A stretch of 64,000 nucleotides of DNA from Ptychodera flava (lineage: Eukaryota; Hemichordata; Enteropneusta; Ptychoderidae): the NCBI RefSeq assembly GCF_041260155.1, contig NC_091948.1, forward strand, positions 2,406,001-2,470,000. The letters are read 5' to 3'. Positions within the stretch are counted from its first letter, which is position 1. The number at the start of each line of letters is the position of its first letter. Of the stretch, positions 52,735-64,000 are shown piece after piece. Position numbers and translations under genes: made by a program. The notes below the pieces were generated by a model. It did no database searches, had not been told where the DNA came from, and saw nothing but the letters and a program-made list of their open reading frames with translations.

Positions 52735-55700
52735 AGCAGAGTTAGAGAAAAACGGAGTTCAGATAACAAAAGGAGTAATCTTTACTGTAATTCCGGCAAC
52801 AAACAAACAAACAAAAAAGAAAGATGCGTCCACAAAATTTTTGAAACATTAATGTAGTTTAAGGAGTCTGAGCTCCTGAATGACTCACGTGCGATGTTTC
52901 GAAAATGGCACGATATGAGAATATTTTTGAGCTATTCCCAGGAAAAACTATGTTCCGAGAAATCCTTGTCCTTTAGTTAATCAGTGTCTCGTTATCCCCG
53001 CCCATTTTGTCGGGAAAAATCTAGAAAGTTAATGTACATGCGCTTCGAAACAAATCGCATCCTTTGACGAAATCCCGCCGTTAATTCTCCAAAACTCCTC
53101 AGGGCCGACGGAAGAATACACAAACGTCTCGTTTATTTAAACGTGTTAGGGTACAGGATACTAATTGATACGGGTTAAATAAAAAATCGCCGTTCCTTCC
53201 AGGTATTTGAGTCGTGTTGTTTTGTGTCTGTAATTGTAGACATCGCTATACCGATATCTGTACATGTATTTGATGAATGTGTCAAAGCAAACCGAGCTTA
53301 AATTGATAGCCATCTCTGTCTAATGTGTATGTACTCTTGACTGTCGGTGAAATCAACCACCAATGCAATGGAAAAATAAAGGAAAAACACGGAGAGTGAT
53401 TTCTGTCAAAAATATCAATGACTAATTTTTAATTACTCCCCAAAACATCTTAATACACTCTGATTCTGTAATTGTTCAGGTTGTGTTAGTTTGGGAGAAG
53501 GCGCTTTGTTCGCCTGTCGCTTACTGTGATGCCAAGAATCAAAATGCTAAATGAAGACATAACTCGTTACACGATAGTATTTATCTTGGTGGCATTTGGA
53601 CAGACACCTCTCCCACTCCCAATCATAGTTTTTGTTGTTTTTTCGCACATTTATCATATTTAATAACTTTTTTAACGTTACAAGTTTTTTGTCAACGTTC
53701 ATGCTCTCATTTTCAGCAATCAACTGAAATATTGTGCAGTCTGAGGACAAAGGAAACAAGACTACCGAATCGGATAGCAACAATTATGAACTTGCTATTA
53801 AAATGTTCATTCTATGACCTTAGTGTTACTTTCGAAATATTGATTTGTGCGAACAGTTCTATCCTTTAAAAAAAATAATAATTAAACTTCTGGTCATTTT
53901 AGTATCCTTTTAAAGTGCATGTTATTCGAACAGGTCTAAGATATGATAATACTATTATGTGTCTCAGCGTGGGTCAAAGACATGAATCGTCCGTCTAATG
54001 TTGACAATACTTCTATATGATTTATAATTCTATAGTATCTTTCGGCCGAATGAAGATTATACTTAACAGTCTTAAACTAAGCATTGCCATGAAAAACAGA
54101 GAAGATAATCAGTATTATATACGGACGATATCAAAAGCCGAACATCGAATGTTTGATCTCACCAAATCAAAGGAGCACAGTTTATATATCCTGGAAGACC
54201 TACTGTGTTTAAGAAAATCGATCATTTTTCACTACTGTTCTATGATTTTCCTTCGTCAGTTGAGTTTGAATACGGTCACCAGGTCAAGAAACGTCATAAG
54301 TCTGAATTGAATGTAATGGGCAAATTACTACGCCTGGGAATAAGGTACGTTCAATGAGGAATAAAAACATCGACACGGTGTCACGGTCTGACTGTATCAA
54401 AAGCTGGAATTGTATTCTCCGTACTCAGGTGAAAGGTCAACCTAGGACTGAGCTATACAAGATACTGACTCACTATCACGACAGCCTACGCGACAACGTA
54501 GACGACACCAGTCCCGGAAGGCGGTCACATTATGACGGGTGGGCCGATTTGATGTCTGACGCAAGTCCTCCGACGTGTGGTGGGGTTCTTTGCGCACGAG
54601 GAACTGATGTTTAGATATATGAGATTTGCTAATGATTTACTTACAGAGAAATACAGGCCTACTTTGTCCGTCTTTTAGAACATCAAACGAGCGGCAATTT
54701 GAAGACAATTACCCATTCTATGGACGCCGAAAGTGCAAGTACAGTGGATGAGCCTGTGATGGGTGCACTGCGAACGCGCTATGATCCTTTTTTAACCATA
54801 GTACTTCAAAGAAGGTCAACGAGACTGGAATGAAACAGTGGCAAAAATCAGAATCTTCAGCTTTCCTTTCTTGTAATTACTCGGAGATCTCGCTGCTGCA
54901 TTTACAAGACTTTGGCCAAGTTCGTCTACTACAACTTGACATCGATGGCACGATTCGGTAAAAACACGGGCCGGAAGTGTATTCATTACCCATGATGCTT
55001 GCGATTTCTTATTGCTTTGAAAACGTTGAATTATGGCTAATTTGTTGCAAAATACATGTAAATGGCATGGCATTTTTCTAGAAATTAATTTAATGACAAT
55101 GATATAGAGTAGGCATTATTGGCCCACTGATAAAATTGAGTAATAGTAATACATTTGTGTTGAGCCTTTTTATATAGGCGTACAGCTCATTAAAACGCTC
55201 AGTAAGGGTAATTTTACTATTATAAAGACCTTTGGGAGAGACTTTCTTAAAAATAGCCCATTTTCATCTCATTGAAATTGCTTATCATCTCTAAATCCCG
55301 GCGTGAAATTTTTAGCAATTTGCACAAAAAGGATGACAAAGGGATGCGAAGTATGTATTGCCTAGAAAGATGCGCCGTCATTGTCAACAAACGAAGGGCT
55401 ATTTGGAATTTCTGTGGTGATTTTCTCTCTTGAAAGGGCGACGCTGCAACATATCATATTGAAAAACGGGGGAGAAAATAGCTCCGGATAGGGACACAGC
55501 GTTTGTCATTTTCAGCTGTTGTCATTACACGTTGTATGTAGCGAAAAGAAACTTATGATGAGGGATGGTGTTATATTGAGCGCTGAGGTAAACGTTCACC
55601 ACGCGCTCGTTACAGAGAAAATTACCCTTTCAGGCAATTTTAGCCGTCGAAAACTTTCCATTTCGCGTGATTTTCTTTTCAATGCTCTCTGCGTTAATAA

Positions 55701-58700
55701 TGGAAATCATGGCGGGATTTGCTCTTGTCGTCTGCCCGTGGAACGCATTACGCCCGCTGAAATCCTCGTTACCCGCCCGTTAAAAATCAAAATAACGGTA
55801 ATTTTCTCTGCAGAAGATCGCTTCCAGCAAAATAACACCCGAAACGAGATTAAGAGGGTGGACTTTAAAGCCAATATTCCAAATTAGTCGCCGAAGAGAT
55901 CGTGCAACGCGAATGGGATTGTGCGCCAAAAAGCCAAAAATTCGTCAGTTCTTGCCGCTGCCTTCGCAAACATTTACTTTGATATTCACTACAATACCAC
56001 TCGGGGTCGCTCGGTAATTTCAGCGAGCGAATTTAGCGAAGGGGCATGTAAGAAAATACCTGAAGAAAGCCACTAAAAACTCGTTTTCGGTGAAAATACC
56101 CCTGTTTCATATTCCCAGGATTTTGAAGAATTGTATACAGATGTCACGTGCTTTCCACGGAAGAATTGGCTTCCTTGAATGAATACCCACAGTGACTATG
56201 GAAGATGCGAAATAAGTTGCATTCGCCAAATTCGTTGAAAATATGTACATTACTATATCACAAGTGTATATTTATCACTCGACGTTTCTTCAGCAATACT
56301 CTTTGTGGAAATTCATGAGACAAATAATGCATAACACCATTAATTTATCGACCTTTCCCAATTTAATAATGAAAATTGAACATTCTAATTATCAGATGAT
56401 TTTTACGGTGCATTTGAAGGCCTTTGTGTGAAAATATTCCTACACAGAAATTGGGGCCGAACATGTAAATAAAAGTCCGAATAAAAAAACTGTCAGAAAG
56501 TCGTCCTTTCCTGATTTTGTTAGCATGCTGATTGGCAAGCTTGGTCAGAGTTTCGCTGCCTGTGGTCAAATGTTGTCCTTTTTTTGCAGAAACAAACCAA
56601 CCACATACGTCATGAAACGGTGACCCCGAGGCGCCTTATAGCAACGGTCGTGAGCGATACCACTGTATAATTCGTGTACGTGGTTAATCTCAAATTCTTC
56701 AAATTATGGGTCGATATACTCAGTATCGCTTGTTAGCAGGCCCACAGGCAAAGATCAATTGTCGTTCGAAGTAAAACGGTAATTCAAGTGCCTATGTCCG
56801 TGGTCAGAAACAGTATAGTTTAACTTTAAAATGCCACACAAAAATTATGCGCTTTTTCATATGACACCGTGAACCCCGCCTTGCATTTTAAAAAATAATG
56901 CGCATATTTTATTTTGGAAATTCTCCCGCTTTTTTCGGATCGACAACAAAACAAGGAAATTGAAAAAAGTCCCCAACTGACCAATGCTATTTCCTGTAAG
57001 GAAAGACACGCACATTTTATTTAAATCTATCGACACAAGGGACTTCATAGTGAAAGTAATTACATCAATGATGTTCAAGTTCAAAGATTGCAGACCGTCT
57101 GCCCTTCTCCCCTACAATGTTACACCATAGATCCTATCGAAAAAGAGTTTATACGCTTTATTCACACGTCTCTCTGCAGGGCCAATGTGAATATGTGTTT
57201 TCATTTTAGCGATCGACGAACTATTGGCTGTCAGTCCGACGTTTACATTGATTAAGTGGCTAATTAGCGTCCTTGGTATACCTGTTTTATTGTCGGCTTG
57301 TCGCTGATCGATTTATCGATCATCGATTTACCAATGGTTGATGACGGTAAGATATGTAGGGTTGGCACTCGCCATGGCGAAATTGTAACCGGAGCAGTAA
57401 CTAGCCCAGGGTTCATGGGCGCTGCCTGCTGCGGGGTATACCAAGTCGATTGATGCATCGGCCGATAGATCGCTTGATTGGTTTCAGTAGACCGATTGCA
57501 AACGCTATTTAGGCACAAGAATGTGACCGTGAACTTGTTCGGAGCCCTAGTCTATTCAAAGACAAAGATCACCAGGTAAAACAGACACATTGTTGAAATT
57601 TACAGCAACTGTTAACATTGAGGCGGGCTGTCTCTCTGGGGAAATAACAGCAAATATATTTACTGATCATAAATCAATAAACTTAACCATGGCAATCGGA
57701 TCTCCTGACTGATTACTTCCTTTGCAAGCAAAAGCCAGTTTATACTCGTTAAGGTAGGGCGTGGTAGGGCGGGGTTTAATCGGGCGATGATTTTGTGTTT
57801 ACACAAGAGCATTTTAATGTAAACACTGTTAAACGCCCTCGATCAAAATAAAGACGATAAATGACGATTTTACAAACGTTGTCGTCGAATTAAAGAATCG
57901 TGTGTTCGTTTAGAATTTTTCATTTTATGAAGAAACATAACTGACAACACTGATCATTTAACTGTCGCTTTATGTTTATTAGTATCGTCAAGGATTCGTT
58001 TTGAAGACCTATTTTCTGTGTCTATACCGATTGATTTCACCATACCGCCGCATATAACTTATTGTAGTGTGATGCTATTGGCATATTATCTCAATATTGT
58101 TACCGTGCGGCAAACTCTTTCATTTCATTTTTTTTTCGACGTTACCCTTCTAACATTGAGAAGCATCGCACTTCTCATAGGATGTATTCAGTTTCAACCG
58201 AAATAGGCGTATCGCTAAATAACCGCTCTAACGTGTGATTTTTTTCCAGACGAAATCTGTGGAATCGACGAAAAACAGTTGATCCAAAAACTATTGCTAG
58301 TATAGTTAGACCTATAATTAGACCTAATTGCCACAATGAATTGTTTTCCCCCGCTTTTCGCTTTGTCAACTTTGCATTTGAACAGATTTTTATCACTTTG
58401 TGTAAACTTTAAATTAATTAATTGACAGGGTATTTGAAAAGCTGTCAATCAAATTGTCTTAATTGAGTTAGCACAGCAACTGTTCATCTGTGTTCGTCTA
58501 GGCGGGTTATCATGTCTGATGTCGTGTTATCATGTCTGATATGAAATGTTTCCTGTCATTAAGAAATGCCCGTGGTGTAACAGCGTTGTTGCCCTTTTCA
58601 CTAAAATTTTCTTGTTTTTATTTTGAAATAACTGTGAATTGTTTACCAAATTTATACTTTTTAAAACTATATGTGAGGTGTTACAGAGAAAACAGCCGAA

Positions 58701-61334
58701 GAATTTCAATCCAAAAGAGTCAGTGTTTTAAAGTCACTTGACCTATTGAGCCATTCCCGGCTGAAAACAAAATTGATGCGAAGAGCCGAGTTGACATTGC
58801 CTCAGGCATGTAATACCTTTCTTATTTCACCCTATGTCTTCCCGCCCCTTGTCCGTTGTCTTCCCTCCCCTTGTCCGTTGTCTTCCCCCATCTCTTGATC
58901 TCATTTAGTAACTGGCCCCACCACCCGGTTTTGTCAATCCATAAAAAATAAAAATACCAATTGATCAGAGTGACTATAGATATTTTGAAACCAAGTTCGG
59001 CGCTGGTTAGTATGGAGGTGAAACTAGACTTTCTTGTAACACAGCAAACGGCAATGAACGTGGAAATGCTCTTCATATGATTGACTAACATGGCCAACTG
59101 TTTAAGCTGGGTATTATGCCAGGTATGGCAAACACAATGCTTAATTAGGGTACAAACACTCTCTGTTTTAAGAACGTAGGGGAATTAGTAAGAGGATTGG
59201 GAGACGAATGCACTTGAACTTGTCCATTAACATTAAAGTTTCTTTAAGCCGGTGGGCGATGGTTTATTTTAAGTTAGGAAATGAACATAAACTAGCAGAG
59301 GGTGATAATTTATAAGTCAAACACGCGGGAGGATGTACAAGGTGGGAAAGTTTACATAGACTTGCCATAACGTTGTTATGCAACTGTTAACAACCCATGG
59401 CTAATTGAGTAATCAAGCCGTTAATTAGGCTTCATTCAGCGATCAGTCGTTTTGAATAACAGAATCCACCGGATTTTTCCTTGGAGGGTCTTCTATAGGC
59501 CTGGTCGTGGTGGCGACATCAGTAATGCACTGGCTTTTCGAGAGGGCATTGTCCCGGGAGTTGTCCGTTGATTCTGGTATGATTAAGATCCTTCTTGAAG
59601 TTGTCTTTGTAAAATCGTGTCTTGACAACAAGTGGGCGAAATTAACAAAGCGTTTATCGAGCTAATTAAACAAAGAAAGTAAATTGATTAGCAAAGGGCA
59701 TCAAGTGATTGCCGTATAACAGCGGCATTCAGAAATAATGTATTTCACAGTATCAGCAAGGCTTGGGTGATTTACTTCTGTTATGTCCAACTAGGTAAAA
59801 CGTGCTTAGGATCTATTTTATGAACGTGCGAGGAAAACAGCTGAACAGAAATTTTGTCCGGTGTACACTCACTGGCACGTATCAGATCACAAACTTCCAC
59901 TGTGCTTGCTTCCGTACATACCTTATCAGGACTTGGCCGAGTTCCAACAGGCCTCATTTCCTTCTATTACACTTCACGTGAAGCAAAAAACCACCTTCCT
60001 TTATTTAGTGTACCAAATTGGAGGGGTGGAGCATTAAAATGTTTTGAAAACAAATTGTCGAGATGGCTATCTCCCATTCGACCCGGGCTTGAGTCGACAA
60101 TGGAGCTTCCATTCTGAGCTTCACGCTTCGACAAATTTCGTGGCGCTATGTCGGTGCGGCGCCCGGAAAACCGTGAAAACGGAGGGGAAACGGTCAACAC
60201 ACGCGGTCTTGTTGAAGTAACTGTGAATCTGTCTCTGAAAGCAGGACTTGAATGGACTGGGGGCGGCTTCGGCCAACTTAGACAACGGTATACACCGTGA
60301 TAGAGTTTGCGCTGTAAGTTACTATGGATGAATCTATTGGGTTCAATTGAACGCCATAGAGCCTTTGGACGTGGAAATGAATAAAACCCAAACGCTCTTC
60401 ACCAAACGCTCTTCGTCAGTTCTTTGCCATTTCTCTTATCGCAGTCTCACGCTGGGACTGAATTCACATTGCCAATTAGCCAACCCTGTGCATTTTAATT
60501 GAGCGCCAACAGGCCAATCGATTATGCATCAAGGTGCTAAACAGTGATTTCAAGAATAAAGATCACCTGTGGCGAGAATTAGTATACAAAAACATGCCAA
60601 AAGTTGGCGGAGAAACTTTACAATGTCAAACAATGGCATTGTTGCTAATGGTAGCTAACTCATTAAGGCCCTTTCTTAATCACTCATTTTGAGTTGACAT
60701 AGGCCGGACTAAAAGGGTTTATGGTGGGGCTTGCCCGCCCAAGTTTGACTAACAGATCAACCGGATAGACACAGCGTCAATGGGGACCCCTTTTTTAATA
60801 GCTGAGTGCCACCGTCAGAGACAGGATGTATCGTCCAACCAGAGCGCGGCCACCCCGCTAAAATACCATGGGAGACTCTTCTTTACTTTTGGTGATCCAA
60901 TAGCCATGCGTTGTCGACCTACCAACGCAGCAAATAAACACTTTCTCGCCACAGAGGGGGTCCTTCAAGAGACCGCCCAGCTTAGTCCAGAATGTGTAAA
61001 CTTGGTCGCTGTTCGCCGGTGAGTTGCAGCTAACGGTGCCAATTGCTGGACACTTAGAGGGCCCTATTCGTAATTGTATTAACAGCGTGTTTTAATGCTA
61101 GTAGCACACAGTGTATCGACGTTGAGTCAATTGTTACACCGAGTTTGATTGACAAGTGGTCGTTTTAAACTAATCGTACACATGGGCATGGGAGTTACTT
61201 GGTTCTAAGACCACGAAAGTAACGACACGAGATCCAGGGATTCACGCGGAAAACCTCTGAAGCTACTGTTCCTGGTATCGAGAGAAGACACATTTTTGTT
61301 TGCGTAAACATTTCAACAGACTTTGCAACAAAAT
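52735..61334 (+). other. Gene-free upstream region of homeobrain, candidate regulatory DNA
   Basis: No exon is supported. TAATTA/TTAATTA-type homeodomain-binding words are frequent near 59400-59700 and 60470-60500. Repeats are few: a tandem CCTTGTCCGTTGTCTTCCC at about 58848-58886, a doubled TATCATGTCTGAT at about 58509-58540, and an inverted TGATCGAT-TT-ATCGATCA at 57305-57322. The 122-codon ORF at 55519-55887 lies in a CpG-richer patch and is more likely non-coding. Promoter and TSS of hbn cannot be placed. Confidence 0.4.
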
Positions 61335-61647
61335 ATGGCATCGGAGGTTATGCCTGTTAAAGTCACCGTGGAACCGAATGTCGAGTCTCCTGCGAAAGGA
61401 CCGTGTACCACTCCACGGCGTAGCCCGAGTATGGCCAAGCCGAGCGCCTATTCGATCGACGTGATCCTCGGCAACAAACCTTGCACCCAGTCGCCGCGAG
61501 ACTCACCGAGCAACACGGAGAGTAAATCGGATAGCAGAAGACAGATCGACATGCACACCCCCACCTCACCGGAGTCGGACTCTATGTCACCACTGACCGA
61601 CGAGGGAACGCCACCAAACGAATTCATCGGCGCAAGCCTCAGGAAGG
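61335..61647 (+). CDS. hbn: Homeobrain-type homeobox gene, coding exon 1
   Basis: The ATG at 61335 (context AATATGG) opens a Ser/Pro-rich N-terminal region starting MASEVMPVKV. Residues 38-47 read AYSIDVILGN, the octapeptide (eh1-like) motif S-I-D-x-I-L-G found near the N-terminus of many paired-like homeoproteins, usually a Groucho co-repressor docking site. The exon ends AGGAAG-G|GTAAGT, a near-consensus donor in phase 1. The first base G joins the AC starting exon 2 to make an Asp codon, so the phases agree. The product should be a nuclear transcription factor; homeobrain is known for expression in the anterior brain. The assignment rests mainly on the homeodomain in exon 2. Confidence 0.8.
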
Positions 61648-63398
61648 GTAAGTCTGAATATTACCAACCTACTCTGACCATGTTTCTGGACACCGGGACT
61701 GGTTATAAGCGCAAAAGCCGGCAGAGTTCCGTTCAGATTAGAACGAATGGTATTGTCATCTGTCGGGGCCATATCGTTCATCTCTCTAGCGAACCATCGC
61801 AGCTGTCCGAGTAATTGTATATTTCAGCTAATATATCAGTTTATACTGATAGATCATATTTGCGGGTTGGCTTGAGTAATGTGTGCTAAATTAAAATGGA
61901 ACGTGTGCAACGTACATTAACACTAATAAAAACAAACAATATCAAGCACAACTACAATCGCGAAAATGTTGATTTTTTTTCATTTATTGAACAAACTGTT
62001 AAAGGTTGAAGATTGAAGTTAAATAAATCCTCAAGTTGCCTAGAATAGAAGTTTTAAAACAAGGGTCAAACTAGGCCTTTTCAGATGTCTACTTTTGGTG
62101 TGTTACATCGACACGTAATTAAAATGGATCCTTATGCAAGCTGACACAATAACCGTTCAGCGGTGCAACGAGTTGCTGGTACGGGACTTACTGAGAAAGT
62201 CCCTGTAGTCGAGACACATAGTTAATTTGTTAATTCTCTGGCAACGTCCGATTGTTGATCGTTCATACAACCATGTCTGGATATATCAGTTTGGATCTCA
62301 GAGATGGACCGTATTGATCGTATACGAAAATATAATACGCCTGACCAGGCAGTCATTCATGTTGAATATAATTTTGCCCCCTACCCCCATCCCCGAAATA
62401 TTTTGCCGGCCGTGGAAGTTTGTTCTGTAATCCAATTCTAAAAATGCACATCGCACACTTCTTGCTACCTTCAAATGACATAAAAATTAATATTTACACT
62501 GAAGGTACACTTTGTTTGCCTACATATAAAATGAGGAAAACTGAGCTGACATTGATCATGGCTACAAATTACACTGTAAACTCCCCCTTTTCTAAATGTG
62601 CGTCATAAACACACACAAAAATCCATGTTAGTTTCTTTGTCGATTTCTCCCCGGAGAACAATTTCTATTGCATATTCTTCGCATTCAGATATTCTCTCGT
62701 TCTTTGTCATATAGTCCCTCGCTAGCCGAGCTAATTGACGACAAGTGCGTATTTATTAAACCTGCCGAGTAAACGGGTTTAATTAAACAAATCCCTCGAG
62801 AGGCGGCGATAAAGAATAATGGAGCTAATATTCTTTATTTTGGTTCAACTAATTTTATCTTTTTTGTTCATTAGGTCGTGACGCTATTGTCATTAGTCAA
62901 TATACCGACTTCGTACTGATCAACGTTCGTACATGCTTGCTTTTGATATCAGGCTTGGCAGGACCCAGTCCTGTAGATATCTACAATTCTTCGCCAAACG
63001 ATGCATGTATTACACATTTTAAGCGCAAAGTCTGCCAATTTAGTTGGTTTTCACTTTTCTTTTCCCGGGTAACCGTTGTCTTACCTGAGCTTATATTTCC
63101 CTTCCAAGGCATAAAATGTGTAGCAAGGTACCCTAAGACGGACACTTCTATGTTATTTCATTTGCCTGAGATACGAAGAAAGAAAAATATTCCCAAGTCG
63201 CTATTTAACTACGTTATACTGACATTGGGCCTTAAAATATTAATAGAAGCTTTCATCGGAGTTACTTTGACAAGTGATTCATAACTAACCGCTCACAGTA
63301 AGTCTGAAAAAATAATTTCTGTTTCTTTATCACTTGTTTCGCTTAAGTATGGCTTCGTAATATTCACTTCCCCTCTCCTGCTGCCCTCTCTCACACAG
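61648..63398 (+). other. Intron 1 of homeobrain
   Basis: 1751 bp with GTAAGT at the start and a pyrimidine-rich TCTCTCACACAG at the end, phase 1. It contains a perfect 12-bp palindrome, GTTTAATTAAAC (62777-62788), GCTAATTG nearby, and an inverted AAAGAATA...TATTCTTT. These AT-rich homeodomain-type words in a CpG-containing patch (about 62690-62870) make it a candidate enhancer. The internal 115-codon ORF (62937-63284) is not supported as coding. Confidence 0.7.
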
Positions 63399-63699
63399 AC
63401 AGTGCGGACGAGCCTCAGAGAAGGAGCGACAGCGGCTCGCCGGTGTCCGACGGAAGCCCGTTATTGAACGACAGCAGCGTGATGATTAAGGACGGCGAAG
63501 ACCAGAAGTTGATCGAGTCCAACTCGGAGCAAGACGGAGGGACCCGGAGAAGCCACGCAAAGTGCGCCGAAGCCGAACCACCTTCACCACGTACCAACTT
63601 CATCAGTTAGAGAGAGCTTTCGAGAAGACCCAGTACCCGGACGTGTTCACCCGCGAAGAATTAGCTTTGAGGCTTGACCTCAGCGAAGCTCGAGTACAG
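63399..63699 (+). CDS. hbn: Homeobrain-type homeobox gene, exon 2 with frame break
   Basis: From the acceptor at 63398 the frame set by exon 1 reads [20 protein letters not shown], then an acidic linker to about 63540. From 63541 the next frame reads [20 protein letters not shown] and on through homeodomain residues 1-46, ending LSEARVQ at 63699. The two halves are out of register by one missing base within GACGGAGGG (63533-63541); the first frame stops at a TAG at 63608. HD residues R5, F8, L16 and the [22 protein letters not shown] helix I/II region match homeobrain best, with [18 protein letters not shown] typical of hbn and different from Arx (EELERAFQKTHYPDVF) and Rax. The exon stops after HD residue 46 at CAG|GTAATT, the classic intron site of paired-class homeoboxes. 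Helix III is in a later exon outside the window. Confidence 0.85.
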
Positions 63700-64000
63700 G
63701 TAATTTATATTGTTAAATTACATTTCAAGCCACCTTCTCGTGCGTAAACGCTCTTCTATATGACATATCTGCTAGAGTAACTGTTTCGTTGCCCAGTGTG
63801 CTGAGACATGGTTCTCATGATTAACGAACTGTCCATCGACGCAACGCGTTTTAATATCAGTAGTTCAAAGATTATCATTGTCAACGGCCGCGGCAACTTC
63901 TCCACTGAAGCGGACAAACGCCAGTGGCTGCTTGGTTGATCGGTTAAAGCAAACCGCTTGCAATTTACTCATCACACTTCTGCAAAATAAAAAGGGGAAG
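63700..64000 (+). other. Start of homeobrain intron 2
   Basis: Begins with donor GTAATT and runs off the right edge. The rest of the homeodomain (expected to begin VWFQNRR) is not in the window. Confidence 0.75.

Noticed and set aside
55519..55887. 122-codon ORF in a CpG-richer patch
   Set aside because: Does not read like a known protein and lacks splice partners. More likely regulatory or neutral DNA.
63562..63699. Arx, Alx or Rax identity
   Set aside because: Arx-type domains have EELERAFQKTHYPDVF and Rax has HELERAFEKSHYPDVY. Here [16 protein letters not shown] fits homeobrain better.
63562..63747. Homeodomain peptide taken as a separate ORF with a GTG start
   Set aside because: The frame continues upstream through KPRK and downstream past a clear donor at 63700. 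It is part of exon 2, not an independent gene.

Overview
This is a gene-poor window from an invertebrate nuclear genome. The evidence is a split homeobox gene with canonical GT/AG junctions, long AT-rich non-coding tracts, many microsatellites, fold-back DNA transposons and retroelement remnants, and a eukaryotic-type tRNA-Glu with a pol III T-run. The homeobox gene is a homeobrain (hbn) type paired-like gene. As far as I know vertebrates lack this gene, so I suspect an ambulacrarian or lophotrochozoan-type animal. The species cannot be named from the sequence alone.

Layout. 1-12.5 kb: T-rich non-coding DNA, possibly the 3' side of a gene lying to the left. It carries small fold-back elements, one nested in another, two copies of a tandem-repeat element (5.44-6.86 and 8.18-8.82 kb) with Helentron/HINE-like architecture, and a 5'-truncated LINE with a 12-bp target-site duplication. 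13.0-18.2 kb: a likely small gene, with an RFX-like X-box and a possible 5' non-coding exon near 13.1-13.36 kb, an intron holding a MITE and a long (TA)n(GT)n tract, and a 98-codon ORF at 17899-18195. 20.97-24.42 kb: two DNA transposons, the 3.1-kb one inserted exactly into the right target-site duplication of the 320-bp one. 25.5 kb: tRNA-Glu(CTC). 25.9-28.4 kb: fold-back elements, a frameshifted reverse-transcriptase remnant and a 31-bp tandem repeat. 28.4-61.3 kb: about 33 kb with no gene I can support, only simple-sequence arrays and one more TTAA-flanked fold-back element. 61.3-64.0 kb: the first two coding exons of hbn on the + strand, with the gene running off the right edge.

The long gene-free tract in front of a developmental homeobox gene is typical of a cis-regulatory landscape, but no individual enhancer can be proven here. 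The hbn gene reads well (matched intron phases, YSIDVILG octapeptide, homeodomain interrupted after residue 46) except for a one-base frame break just upstream of the homeodomain.

The most interesting items are the hbn frame break, the nested transposons with reconstructable target-site duplications, the HINE-like element whose 150-bp repeats (exactly 50 codons) differ in number between the two copies, and the three fold-back elements with similar AGG termini next to TTAA.
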